Origin: JANWHZ01 sp035545555
Lineage (GTDB): Bacteria > Patescibacteriota > Saccharimonadia > Saccharimonadales > UBA4665
Direction of reading: 5' to 3'
DNA: 37,881 nt
Assembly: GCA_035545555.1 (NCBI GenBank)
Contig: DASZYD010000014.1
Location: forward strand, 1-37,881
The position numbers were made by a program, and so were the translations under genes. Under the pieces are notes generated by a model. The model was not told the DNA's origin. It searched no databases and saw only the letters and a list, made by a program, of their open reading frames with translations. The first letter of the stretch is position 1, and the number at the start of each line of letters is the position of its first letter. This document shows positions 23,230 to 30,541 of the stretch, in pieces.

Positions 23230-24057
23230 ATGAAAGTGTTGAACGGCCGGGAGCTGGCTGGGTATATCAAGGAGCGGCAGGCGCACGAGGTGCGCAGTGT
23301 GCGGCAGGCATTACATATCGTGCCGAAGTTGGCCATTGTGCAGACGAAAGACGACCCGGTTATCGATACGTACGTGCGCCTGAAGAAGCGCTATGGGGCG
23401 GATATTTTCATTGACGTCGACATCCATCGCATCCCGCAGGCTGAGGCACCGGCGCTGATCCGCGCTCTGAACGCCGACCCAAGCGTGCACGGCATGATTG
23501 TGCAGCTTCCACTGGAACGTCCCGAAGAAACAGACGATATTGTCGACCTCGTGGCGCCGGAAAAAGACGTTGATGCGCTGGGTAAGCGGGCGCAGTTCGA
23601 CCCGGCTACACCTATGGCTATCCTCTGGCTGCTGGCGGGCTACAATGTCGCACTCCCGGGCAAGAAGGTGCTGCTGGTGGGGCGGGGTAAGCTTGTCGGA
23701 GCACCGCTGGAACGTATGCTGCGTGCGTCGGACATTGACGTCGCGGTAGCCGACCGCACTACGGCCAATTTGCACGCCGAGGTGTTGCAGGCGGATGTCA
23801 TCATCACTGCCACCGGCCAGCCGGCCATCATTCATGCGGACATGATCAAGCCAAATGCCGTGGTGGTAGACGCCGGTGTTGCCAGTGAGGGCGGCAAGAC
23901 AGTTGGCGATCTGGCACCGGATGTCTACGAGCGCGACGACTTGACCATCACACCCACCAAAGGCGGTGTTGGTCCGCTGACGGTGTGCGCGCTATTCGAG
24001 AATGTCATTCGGGCGGCACGCCAATCGGCCGCCAAGCCGGTTGCCGCGGTGCGCTAG
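23230..24057 (+). CDS. folD: Bifunctional methylene-THF dehydrogenase/methenyl-THF cyclohydrolase (FolD)
   Basis: 275 residues. The catalytic Lys lies in YVRLKKRYGAD (about 48-58), IVQLPLERPEE matches the folate-binding VQLPLP motif, GRGKLVGAPLERML the NADP-binding loop, and TPTKGGVGPLTVCALFENVI the C-terminal signature (TPxPGGVGPMT in most, Lys here for Pro). It interconverts methylene-, methenyl- and 10-formyl-THF. TGTTACAAT (extended -10, TACAAT 23218-23223) puts the transcription start exactly on the ATG. The stop overlaps that of the convergent downstream gene in CTAG. Confidence 0.95.
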   Translation: MKVLNGRELAGYIKERQAHEVRSVRQALHIVPKLAIVQTKDDPVIDTYVRLKKRYGADIFIDVDIHRIPQAEAPALIRALNADPSVHGMIVQLPLERPEETDDIVDLVAPEKDVDALGKRAQFDPATPMAILWLLAGYNVALPGKKVLLVGRGKLVGAPLERMLRASDIDVAVADRTTANLHAEVLQADVIITATGQPAIIHADMIKPNAVVVDAGVASEGGKTVGDLAPDVYERDDLTITPTKGGVGPLTVCALFENVIRAARQSAAKPVAAVR

Positions 24058-24434
24058 ACGGCGCGGGCGATGAGCAGCGCTAAGACACCTGCCAGACCCC
24101 AGATAGGCGCCGCCAGCCAGCTGGTATTGCCTGAAAAGTCGAAACGGTGGTATGACCACAGCCGTGTGCCAACCACGTGTGCGTAGGCCCTTCCGGTCAG
24201 GAACTCCAGCACCGGTCCCACAACGGCGCTGGCAACAAAGACAACCGGTACGGCAAAACCGGCACGCCACGACGCGTACACTACTGCCAGTAACGGCCCG
24301 GCCAGCAACAGACCATAGCGGCCAAACGTGAAACGGTGTCCGTGCCAGCGGCGGCCGACATACCAGCCGGCCAGCTTGACGGTTGCCAGCACTGCCAGCA
24401 AATATACTGCCAGGTCGATACGTGCCGCTGTCAT
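24054..24434 (-). CDS. Small membrane protein, CmpB/type IV ABC-permease-like
   Basis: 126 residues with four membrane helices. FVASAVVGPVLEFLTGRAYAHV and LWSYHRFDFSGNTSWLAAPIWG (both shortened regions of PF06541-type proteins) carry the E-x-L-T-G and L-W-x-Y patterns of that family, annotated as putative ABC transporter permease though the role is unproven. TACACT at 24443-24448 predicts a 2-nt leader. It is convergent with folD. Confidence 0.6.
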   Translation of the reverse strand: MTAARIDLAVYLLAVLATVKLAGWYVGRRWHGHRFTFGRYGLLLAGPLLAVVYASWRAGFAVPVVFVASAVVGPVLEFLTGRAYAHVVGTRLWSYHRFDFSGNTSWLAAPIWGLAGVLALLIARAV

Positions 24435-24473
24435 TAGCGTCTAGTGTAGCATAAGCGCCCTACTGCATGGGGG

Positions 24474-24611
24474 CTAGCTGATGGGGCTGCCGGTGTAATG
24501 GCCGCCGGCACATGATTGCGTGGCCCCATCGGCAAACAGACTGACGGCGCTGCCGGGAGCGGCACCATCGGCGATGAGCCGCTTAATCTCGCGGAATGGC
24601 AAGCTGGGCAT
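24474..24611 (-). CDS. Possible 45-residue protein overlapping the end of murL
   Basis: A frame of 45 residues starting MPSLPFREIKRLIADG and ending with a Gly/Ser/Ala-rich tail with one Cys. It starts 26 codons' worth of overlap short of nothing but within the last 29 bp of murL, in another frame, and a GGAGGT lies two bases before the ATG. Past the murL stop the sequence keeps coding-like composition to a TAG at 24474, and the 110 nt are otherwise unexplained. It could instead be an alternative C-terminus of MurL reached by a +1/-1 frameshift, or chance. Confidence 0.35.
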   Translation of the reverse strand: MPSLPFREIKRLIADGAAPGSAVSLFADGATQSCAGGHYTGSPIS

Positions 24612-25878
24612 AGACCTCCGGCGGCACCAGATGGCTCGACAGGGCTTTGTAATCGTAGTCGTCGGGGATGTCGAAGCGGTACGTTGCCGCCAGTTCAGGG
24701 TACGTATGCGCGGCAAGACGCATAGCGGCGCGCGATTCTTTGATCTCGCCCACGCAGTCCAGCGGCTTGTCACCCTCAATGCCGAGCAACTGCCGGTACG
24801 TTGGCTCCAGCTCGGTTGTTTGCAGTAGGTTTTTGCCGCTAAACAGCGCTTCCAGTTTGGCACGCGGCACGAACGGCGTCAGCGCCAGGAAAATAAACGC
24901 GCATTTGGCGCAGGTACCATCCCAAAACATATGGTGCTGGTCAAACGTAAAGGCGCGGTTGCAGGAGCTGAACACGTCGCGGTATGTGTCAAAACCCATG
25001 CGCGCGAATAGCTCGGCGATACGCAGCTCGCTCAGTCCGCGCAGGAGCGAATAGTAGCGTACCGACGTGCCAAGCGTCCGCTGCAGCTGACCCTGAAAAT
25101 CTGTCTCAAACTCCTGTGACTTTGAGTACTGATGATTAATAGCCACCCCACCGTACTGCAGGGTCGGCTCGTTGGCAGATTGTTCGTTGGAGACGACAAC
25201 GTCGCGCCTGCCGGACAACACGGCCACCACCGCGCCGACGCAGGCCAGAATGGCCGAGATGGGAATATGCCCGTTGCGTGCACCCCGGGCATTGAGGTCC
25301 AGTAGGCTCCGGTCAAATTCACGCTCGACCCAGTAGTGCTTGAGACCGATGCGCTCGATGAGCGGCGTGAGCTGTGACCGGTGCCCAACGCTCCACGTGG
25401 CCAGATCCGGCATCTTGCTGCGCAGCAGCTCTACGCTTACCAGCGAATCTTTGCCGCCGCCGATGCCGACCAACAGGCCGCTGCCCCGTCCGGCGGCAGC
25501 GGGCGCTGGTGCGTGCGCGACCGTAGCTGGGAAGGTGACCGGCGTGCGGGGGTCAAGTGTATTGACATAGAAGAACTCACCGAGCCCGCGTTGGTAGGTT
25601 TTGGAGAAAAATGCGGCACTGCCTGGGTCGATCTCACCCTTTTTGACGATAATTTCCGGCGCCAGATACGCTTTGTAGTATGATACGCCGGCCATATAGA
25701 ACAGGTTCTGGCAGGCGCGGTCGAGCAATGTCAGATCGTACGCGGCAAAGTCGAATTCGAAGCGGAACTGCTCGGTGAACGGTACGATACCATCAAAGCT
25801 GTAGCGCAGGGCTAGCGTCTTGCGCGGCACATCGAACGCGTAGTCTTCGAAGATGAATTGGCGGTATACGGGCGTCAT
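24583..25878 (-). CDS. murL: UDP-MurNAc-L-Ala-L-Glu epimerase (MurL-type)
   Basis: 431 residues. VGIGGGKDSLVSVELL (about 137-152) is a PP-loop-like GGGKDS nucleotide motif; VVVSNEQSANEP, QYSKSQEFETDF and a Cys set (C306, C323-x2-C326 in GTCAKCAF) are also as expected. Together with the immediately preceding murD and a 4-bp ATGA overlap, it matches the MurD2-MurL pair described in Xanthomonas, in which MurD2 adds L-Glu to UDP-MurNAc-L-Ala and MurL, with ATP, epimerises that residue to D-Glu. This would replace glutamate racemase. Assignment rests on motif, size and context; such proteins are often left as hypothetical or endonuclease-like. Confidence 0.75.
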   Translation of the reverse strand: MTPVYRQFIFEDYAFDVPRKTLALRYSFDGIVPFTEQFRFEFDFAAYDLTLLDRACQNLFYMAGVSYYKAYLAPEIIVKKGEIDPGSAAFFSKTYQRGLGEFFYVNTLDPRTPVTFPATVAHAPAPAAAGRGSGLLVGIGGGKDSLVSVELLRSKMPDLATWSVGHRSQLTPLIERIGLKHYWVEREFDRSLLDLNARGARNGHIPISAILACVGAVVAVLSGRRDVVVSNEQSANEPTLQYGGVAINHQYSKSQEFETDFQGQLQRTLGTSVRYYSLLRGLSELRIAELFARMGFDTYRDVFSSCNRAFTFDQHHMFWDGTCAKCAFIFLALTPFVPRAKLEALFSGKNLLQTTELEPTYRQLLGIEGDKPLDCVGEIKESRAAMRLAAHTYPELAATYRFDIPDDYDYKALSSHLVPPEVYAQLAIPRD

Positions 25879-27176
25879 AGCGTATTGACGGCTGCCTTAA
25901 ACTGCAGCCCGCGGTCCTCAAAGTTCTTGAACATATCGAAACTGGCAAAGCCGGGCGACAACAGCACGGCATCACCGGGCTGGGCAAACGACCGGGCATG
26001 CGCCACGATATCGGGCATCGTCTTGGCCGGCTCGATGACGTAATTATGAAAGCCCACGTTGTCTAGCTCGGCGGCCAAGCGCGGCCCACTCACGCCGATG
26101 AGCACAACTTTGCGCAAATCACGCTGGTGGTCCAGTATGGCGCGGGCAAAATGGGTGATGGGCAGCATCCGGTCGAAGCCGCCGCAGATCAGCACTTTCG
26201 GCTCGCGAATGGCGGCGATGGCCGCCATGGCGGCATCGGGCGTGGCAGCATACGAATCGTTGTAGTACTGCACGTCTGCGACTTCACGCACGAACTCAAT
26301 GCGGTGCTCCAGGCCGCTGAACGTCGTAAGCACCGAGCGCATGGCGTCGACATTCTGGCTAATCTGCCAGAGTACGGTAACTGCCGCGCAGACATTTTGC
26401 CAGTTGTGCTCGCCCAGCAACTTCAGCTCGTCGGTGCGGCAGATTGCCTCATTGGCAATGACAATCTCGCCGTTTTCGACATGCGCGCCCGGCTCGGCAC
26501 AGTAGGGGATCTTGAGCCCCTTGCTGTAGCCGGCAATCTTGCGTGAGTTATCGTTATTGGCGTAGTAGATGGCCGTATCGCTGCTGGTCTGGTGTTCGAA
26601 CAACTGGGCTTTGGCCAGCAGGTAATCGTCCATGTCTTTGTGCCAGTTGAGGTGTTCCGGCACGACCATTAAACACACGGCCATCGCCGGGCTGCGCCTG
26701 AGGTCGGCCAGTTGGTAGCTGGACAGCTCCAATACCACCCACGACTGTGGCGTCACCTGCGGCAGAAAAGTCAGGGGTGAGACGCCGATATTACCGCCCA
26801 GAAAGACCGTTTCACCGGCCGCCTGCAGCATCCGGGCGATGAGGGTGCTGGTAGTGCCCTTGCCCTTGGTGCCGGTCACACCGATGACGCGCTTGCTGGG
26901 GCAGACGCGCAGGAACTCGTTGATGGTGGTAGTGATCTTGTCCTTCACGCCCGGGTTTTCGCGCAGGATGATCTCCGGGTTCACCACCGGCGTCCGCCAG
27001 ATTACATCAAACCGGTCAAGATTTTTGAGGTACTCCGGCCCAAGCTGCTTGGCGACACCCGCCGGTACCTGTTTGGCCGTGTCCTGGTCGCAAACCGTTA
27101 CACTGGCGCCGAGCCCCTGCCAGTACGCAAGCGCCGCCCGCCCCTCCAGCTCAAAGCCGACCAACGCGACATTCAT
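25875..27176 (-). CDS. murD: UDP-MurNAc-L-alanine--glutamate ligase (MurD, probably MurD2)
   Basis: 433 residues of the Mur ligase superfamily. ATP loop VTGTKGKGTTSTLIARML (about 100-117), VVLELSSYQLADL with the Glu-Ser motif, LNWHKDMDDYLLAK with the metal His, and ICGGFDRM in the C-terminal domain. It adds glutamate to UDP-MurNAc-L-Ala in the cytoplasm. The adjacent murL makes L-Glu (MurD2 activity) the probable substrate; the sequence alone cannot tell D- from L-Glu specificity. The ATG at 27176 is fixed by TGGTATACT (TATACT 27183-27188), which puts the transcription start exactly on it; a 65-residue upstream extension in frame would read through the promoter. Confidence 0.9.
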   Translation of the reverse strand: MNVALVGFELEGRAALAYWQGLGASVTVCDQDTAKQVPAGVAKQLGPEYLKNLDRFDVIWRTPVVNPEIILRENPGVKDKITTTINEFLRVCPSKRVIGVTGTKGKGTTSTLIARMLQAAGETVFLGGNIGVSPLTFLPQVTPQSWVVLELSSYQLADLRRSPAMAVCLMVVPEHLNWHKDMDDYLLAKAQLFEHQTSSDTAIYYANNDNSRKIAGYSKGLKIPYCAEPGAHVENGEIVIANEAICRTDELKLLGEHNWQNVCAAVTVLWQISQNVDAMRSVLTTFSGLEHRIEFVREVADVQYYNDSYAATPDAAMAAIAAIREPKVLICGGFDRMLPITHFARAILDHQRDLRKVVLIGVSGPRLAAELDNVGFHNYVIEPAKTMPDIVAHARSFAQPGDAVLLSPGFASFDMFKNFEDRGLQFKAAVNTL

Positions 27177-27199
27177 GGCTCTAGTATACCATCGGTGCA

Positions 27200-27221
27200 C
27201 ACCTGAGCGGCCGCTCAGGTG
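27200..27221. terminator. Perfect 22-bp palindrome over the response-regulator stop codon
   Basis: CACCTGAGCGG and CCGCTCAGGTG are exact reverse complements and abut at 27210/27211. The stop codon TGA (27215-27217) of the regulator is inside. It can fold as a hairpin at the end of that mRNA but has no T-run, so it is an imperfect terminator, an mRNA end protector, or a protein site next to the murD promoter. Confidence 0.45.
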
Positions 27222-27586
27222 GCGAGCTTGCTTTTGACCAGCTCGAACACCTGGCGGGGCGTCATGTCGGCCTTCAGGATGACGGCGATGGGGTTGAGCT
27301 GGCGAACCTTGTCGGGAATCTCCTGCTCGCCTTTGTTTGTAAGCACCACCACTTTGATATCTTTCCCCCATGGCGTGGCACGCATCTTTTCCAACATCTC
27401 GTCGCCGTTCATTTCCGGCATCATCAGATCGAGCAGGATGATGTCCGGCCGCATCTTCTTGGCGAGCTCCAGCCCAAGCCGCCCGTTTTCGGCCGTCTCT
27501 ACTTCGTAATCCTCCGCCTCAAACTTGAAGCGGTACATCTGTGAAATTGCCTGATCGTCCTCGATGATTGCAATTTTTACTGGCAT
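27215..27586 (-). CDS. Receiver-only (CheY-like) response regulator
   Basis: 123 residues, one receiver domain and nothing else. IIEDDQAIS gives the acidic pair, ILLDLMMPEMNGDEML the phosphoacceptor Asp (D51 region), VVVLTNKGEQ the switch Thr and AVILKADMTP the Lys. It should be phosphorylated by a histidine kinase; with no output domain it acts by protein contact. TACACT at 27611-27616 gives a leader of about 18 nt. The sister regulator lies just upstream; the 7TM kinase at 32.2-34.4 kb is a candidate partner. Confidence 0.9.
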   Translation of the reverse strand: MPVKIAIIEDDQAISQMYRFKFEAEDYEVETAENGRLGLELAKKMRPDIILLDLMMPEMNGDEMLEKMRATPWGKDIKVVVLTNKGEQEIPDKVRQLNPIAVILKADMTPRQVFELVKSKLAT

Positions 27587-27647
27587 ATGGCGCGCGTCCC
27601 TCTTTCTTTCAGTGTAGCAAGTGTAGCACAGGCGTACAGTGGGTATT

Positions 27648-28049
27648 TTAGGTGGGACCGCCATGCAGAGCGGCCGGCTTGATGCCCAACACTTCGTACA
27701 CCAGTGCCACCACCTGGGTCGGCGTATAGTGCGCTTTCACGACGTATCGGTCGACATTTAAAAAACGAAGCGCTTGCGGCGCTTCGTTTCGGCTTATGTT
27801 CGTCAGCACGATGACCCGCATGTCGCAGCCCCAGTCTGTCCGCCGGAGCCGGGCGAGCATCTCGTCGCCATCCATGCCGGGCATCCGCAGATCCAGCAGC
27901 AGTAAATCCGGCAAAAATTCGTGTGCTACCTTGAGCCCTTCCCACCCGCTTGACGCCGTTGCTACCAGGAAACCTTCACGTTCCAGCTTCAGCTTGTACA
28001 TCAGCTGAATCGGCTGTTCGTCCTCAATGACGGCGACTTTGGGAACTAT
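27648..28049 (-). CDS. Receiver-only response regulator with apparent AUA start
   Basis: 133 residues if started at 28049. The essential acidic pair lies in VAVIEDEQPIQLMYK, upstream of the first ATG (28001); no ATG, GTG or TTG occurs between the frame's stop at 28092 and 28001. AAGGAG (28056-28061) lies six bases before an ATA at 28049, exactly where a start should be, so ATA (AUA) is the likely initiator. The rest of the receiver is intact: LLLLDLRMPGMDGDEML (phosphoacceptor), VIVLTNISR (Thr) and RYVVKAHYTP (Lys). Initiation at CTG 28091 or ATT 28028 cannot be excluded. A terminator-like hairpin lies inside the gene. Confidence 0.7.
   Translation of the reverse strand: MVPKVAVIEDEQPIQLMYKLKLEREGFLVATASSGWEGLKVAHEFLPDLLLLDLRMPGMDGDEMLARLRRTDWGCDMRVIVLTNISRNEAPQALRFLNVDRYVVKAHYTPTQVVALVYEVLGIKPAALHGGPT
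27758..27788 (-). terminator. Intrinsic-terminator-like hairpin inside the response-regulator gene
   Basis: On the coding strand AACGAAGCGC (27779-27788), loop CGCAA, GCGCTTCGTT (27764-27773), a perfect 10-bp stem, followed by T residues continuing to 27760 (six T in a row from the stem end). It encodes the NEAPQALRFL region. Confidence 0.55.
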
Positions 28050-28181
28050 GGAAGGCTCCTTATCTATAAGCGTACGTTGTATATCACGCAGCTATTTGTT
28101 AATGCGTTGCAGTAATAAATTATACTGAGAGCTGGTAATAAGCGCAAGAAGTGTGCCGGCGATATCTGAAGGCTAACTGAA

Positions 28182-28207
28182 GTGACATAGGTCACGACCG
28201 TTTGACA
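28182..28207 (+). promoter_or_regulatory. GTGA-N6-TCAC box and -35 upstream of the DUF2156 pair (module copy 1)
   Basis: GTGACATAGGTCAC at 28182-28195 is a perfect GTGAC/GTCAC inverted repeat of CRP/FNR-like form (GTGA-N6-TCAC). Six bases later comes TTGACA (28202-28207). The matching -10 at 17 nt is weak (GATGCT), consistent with an activated promoter. The same layout with identical spacing recurs at 30249-30274. Confidence 0.5.
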
Positions 28208-28269
28208 AGACGTACAGACCGACGGATGCTATACATGGGCTTATATTGAAATAGTCTGACACTTTAGCA

Positions 28270-28311
28270 AACGGGGCGGCGCAGCTGGTGATGCTGTTTC
28301 GCCCGTTCTTT
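28270..28311 (+). terminator. Leader terminator/attenuator before the DUF2156 pair
   Basis: AACGGG(G)CG at 28270-28278 pairs with CGCCCGTT at 28300-28307, with an inner GCAGC/GCTGT stem, followed by CTTT. It ends 29 nt before the GTG start of the next gene, so it can act only as an attenuator or as the end of a short RNA starting near 28237. Confidence 0.55.
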
Positions 28312-28339
28312 ATATATGTGAGGCAAACGTTCAGCAGGC

Positions 28340-29305
28340 GTGCATACTCTCCCCAACGACACCCAGACCGGCAGTTTCAAAGCCTTTCCCGAGTTCTCCA
28401 AGCTGACTCTGGCCGATCGCAAACGCTATGAGGCGCTGATCAAAGACTATCCGCCGGTCAGCGAGATTCAATTCCCGACGCTTATGGCTTGGTGGAATGA
28501 TCTTGGCAGCTGTGCCGTTTCGAGGCTCAACGATAGCATCGTTTTGTCCTATTGGTTTCCCGGTAAGGAGAAGGCGACGGGGCTGTCGGTCGTCGGTACG
28601 TCCGGGATTGACGAAGCCATCTGCACCGTCTTTGACTATCTCCGCGAAAGAGGCGATCCAATACGCCTCGTGCACGTGCCGGAGTTCGTCCTGCATAGTG
28701 TTCAGTATCCCGAGTTATTCATCGCCGATCCCGAGCGTGCGTTCGACGAGTATATATATGATATCTCGCGTTTCTATCCGCTCAGCAATGTGCCGCCCTA
28801 TCGCCGCGGGCGGATCAAAAAGTTCTTGGCGGAAGTTGGCGAGCAGCATATTGTGCTCAAGCAACTCGATCTTGCATCCGCGACAGATCGCAGGTTACTG
28901 CTTGATAGAGCCGCTGCCTGGCGCAAGAATGACCCATTGCATCTTAATAATATTGCTAAACTCGAAGCCGAAGCAGTGGGCACCATTATTGAGCAGGGGC
29001 AGCTAATGGGTGTCGAGAACCTAAGCATTTTTGTTGATGGCGAGCTGCAGGGCTTTTGCTGCTATCGGATTGCTGAGGACCGGCGCTATGCATTACTGCT
29101 GGGGTTCCGCATAGGCCACGAGATCCCCAGACTTCTCGACTACATGGCATATGCATTTGCACGGTGGTTCGCCGACCGCGGTGTGCGCTATGTCAACCTG
29201 GATTGTGACCTTGGGCTGCCATTCCTCAGAATGTTCAAGGTAGCTCTTGGCCCCAGCAATTACTTCAGAAAATATACCATCCGGCCGGCGGGAGACAGGC
29301 GGTGA
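28340..29305 (+). CDS. DUF2156 (LPG-synthase C-domain-like, GNAT-fold) protein A
   Basis: 321 residues. The tandem GNAT layout of PF09924/DUF2156 is visible: FPEFSKLTLADRKRYEALI at the N-terminus, VHVPEFVL in the middle, and the C-terminal family motif YVNLDCDLGLPFLRMFK followed by RKYTI (compare I-N-x-E-x-DLG-x-x-GLR in the family). Relatives are the aminoacyl-phospholipid synthase catalytic domain and other acyl or aminoacyl transferases; the donor and acceptor here are unknown. There are no membrane helices, so it lacks the flippase part of MprF. GTG is the only start (an upstream in-frame ATG is followed at once by TGA). It overlaps copy B by 4 bp (GTGA). Confidence 0.75.
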   Translation: MHTLPNDTQTGSFKAFPEFSKLTLADRKRYEALIKDYPPVSEIQFPTLMAWWNDLGSCAVSRLNDSIVLSYWFPGKEKATGLSVVGTSGIDEAICTVFDYLRERGDPIRLVHVPEFVLHSVQYPELFIADPERAFDEYIYDISRFYPLSNVPPYRRGRIKKFLAEVGEQHIVLKQLDLASATDRRLLLDRAAAWRKNDPLHLNNIAKLEAEAVGTIIEQGQLMGVENLSIFVDGELQGFCCYRIAEDRRYALLLGFRIGHEIPRLLDYMAYAFARWFADRGVRYVNLDCDLGLPFLRMFKVALGPSNYFRKYTIRPAGDRR

Positions 29306-30252
29306 GTAATGTGCCAAAGCCCAACAGCTTACAAACGGGCGAGTTCAAAACATTCCCCGAGTTTTCTAAACTCACCTTTAACGACCGCAAACGCTATGAA
29401 GCGCTCATTGCTGAGTACCCGCCAATCTCCAATATCTCTTTCGCCGGCCTAAAGCTCTGGTGGGACCAGCTGAGCGGCTGCGCCGTCGCCCGGTTAAACG
29501 GCAATCTTGTCATCTCGTACTGGTTCCCAGGTGATGAAAAAAGGTCAGGATTATCCCTGATTGGCACGAACAAGATTGACGAGTCTATGCAAACTATTTT
29601 TGACTATCTCCGCGAAAAAGGCGATCCCGCCCGTCTGGTGCACGTGCCGGAGTTTGTATTAGAAAAAATTAGCCAGCCTGACCTATATAGTTGCCGTGGT
29701 GAGCGTGGCTGCGACGAATATATTTATGAGGTGGCGAAGTTCTACCCCATGAACCACACGACCGCTTATCGTCGGCGCCGTATCAGGAAGTTTTTGGCTG
29801 CGGTAAACGAAGATCGGATCATTATCAGAAGCCTCGACCTCTCTAAGGCTGAGAATCAGCAGCTCTTGCTAGACTGTCAGTGGCCGCGGAGGGGGATCAA
29901 CAGTATCGTCGGTGCATTTGATGAGTGTTGGGAAGACACCATCAGGTATGCTGATTTACTTGGTCTGGAGAATGTATGTATCTATGTTGACGGCGAGCTA
30001 GCGGCGTATATCTTATATGTTCAGCCGGCAGACAGGCGTTATATAGTGCTTCGACACGTAAAAGTTGATTACAGAATTCCGAGGATCCTTGATTATGTCA
30101 TCTACCGGTTCGCCGGATGGTTGCATGAGCGAGGCATTGCTTACGTCAACATGGATTCTGACCTGGGGCTCCCATTTCTTCGGATGTTTATGCTTGCGCT
30201 TGGACCTTCTAACTATTTCCGGATGTATACAATTATGCCCACCCTAGGGTGA
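29302..30252 (+). CDS. DUF2156 (LPG-synthase C-domain-like, GNAT-fold) protein B
   Basis: 316 residues, a clear paralogue of the preceding gene along its length: FPEFSKLTFNDRKRYEALI, VARLNGNLVISYWFPG, VHVPEFVLEKI, and YVNMDSDLGLPFLRMFM near the end. The strongest divergence is around residues 125-215. The 4-bp GTGA overlap and same strand show one operon made by tandem duplication. The two proteins may form a heterodimer or act on different substrates. The stop codon (30250-30252) lies inside the second GTGA-N6-TCAC box. Confidence 0.75.
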   Translation: MSNVPKPNSLQTGEFKTFPEFSKLTFNDRKRYEALIAEYPPISNISFAGLKLWWDQLSGCAVARLNGNLVISYWFPGDEKRSGLSLIGTNKIDESMQTIFDYLREKGDPARLVHVPEFVLEKISQPDLYSCRGERGCDEYIYEVAKFYPMNHTTAYRRRRIRKFLAAVNEDRIIIRSLDLSKAENQQLLLDCQWPRRGINSIVGAFDECWEDTIRYADLLGLENVCIYVDGELAAYILYVQPADRRYIVLRHVKVDYRIPRILDYVIYRFAGWLHERGIAYVNMDSDLGLPFLRMFMLALGPSNYFRMYTIMPTLG

Positions 30253-30297
30253 CGCATATCACGAGGTATTGACTTTTAGTAAAGTTGATAGTATTAT
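30249..30297 (+). promoter_or_regulatory. GTGA-N6-TCAC box and strong promoter (module copy 2)
   Basis: GTGACGCATATCAC at 30249-30262, six bases, TTGACT (30269-30274), 17-nt spacer, TATTAT (30292-30297), predicted transcription start 30304. Box, spacing and -35 repeat those at 28182-28207. Confidence 0.7.
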
Positions 30298-30303
30298 AAA
30301 AAA

Positions 30304-30383
30304 GTACTTATCATCCGCAAATCGGGATAAGCTAGCAAATTAGTAGGATAACGGCACCAACGCCTAGGCGTTGGTGCCGTTTT
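30304..30383 (+). ncRNA. Candidate small RNA or attenuated leader (about 80 nt)
   Basis: From the predicted start at 30304 to a strong terminator at 30383 there is no frame. Two hairpins with like loops are seen: CTTATC(AT)CCG-CAAAT-CGGGATAAG and CTAG-CAAAT-TAG, both exposing GCAAAT. A 16-bp stem terminator follows. It lies upstream of the 34-aa leader peptide and the GNAT-membrane gene, so it may be a small RNA or a regulated leader. Confidence 0.55.
30350..30383 (+). terminator. Intrinsic terminator, perfect palindromic stem
   Basis: AACGGCACCAACGCCT and AGGCGTTGGTGCCGTT (30350-30365 and 30366-30381) are exact reverse complements, followed by TT and a G. It ends the short RNA starting at 30304. 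Confidence 0.8.
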
Positions 30384-30436
30384 GCATACAAGATAGGGCC
30401 TAACGTGGCTAAGAGCTGCGCGAGGAGAATTTATAC

Positions 30437-30541
30437 ATGCGACGAAATACTCCAATACACATACCGTCTGATGCCCGGCACAGTTATAGTGCTGAGGCTA
30501 TGAGAATAGTGCGTGTAGTCGCAACAGGAGGCATAGCTTAA
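30437..30541 (+). CDS. 34-residue leader peptide coupled to the GNAT-membrane gene
   Basis: ATG at 30437 with GAGGAG nine bases upstream; 34 residues starting MRRNTPIHIPSDARHSYS, Arg/His-rich, no hydrophobic segment. The TAA (30539-30541) overlaps the ATG of the next gene as TAATG, a layout typical of translational coupling by termination-reinitiation. The AGGAGG for the next gene lies inside this frame. Confidence 0.55.
   Translation: MRRNTPIHIPSDARHSYSAEAMRIVRVVATGGIA

Noticed and set aside
27177..27371. 65-residue N-terminal extension of MurD
   Set aside because: It reads through the murD promoter and the response-regulator gene; residues are not MurD-like.
28340..30252. MprF-type phosphatidylglycerol lysyltransferase
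   Set aside because: Only the cytoplasmic GNAT-type domain is present; there are no membrane helices, so the substrate should not be assumed.
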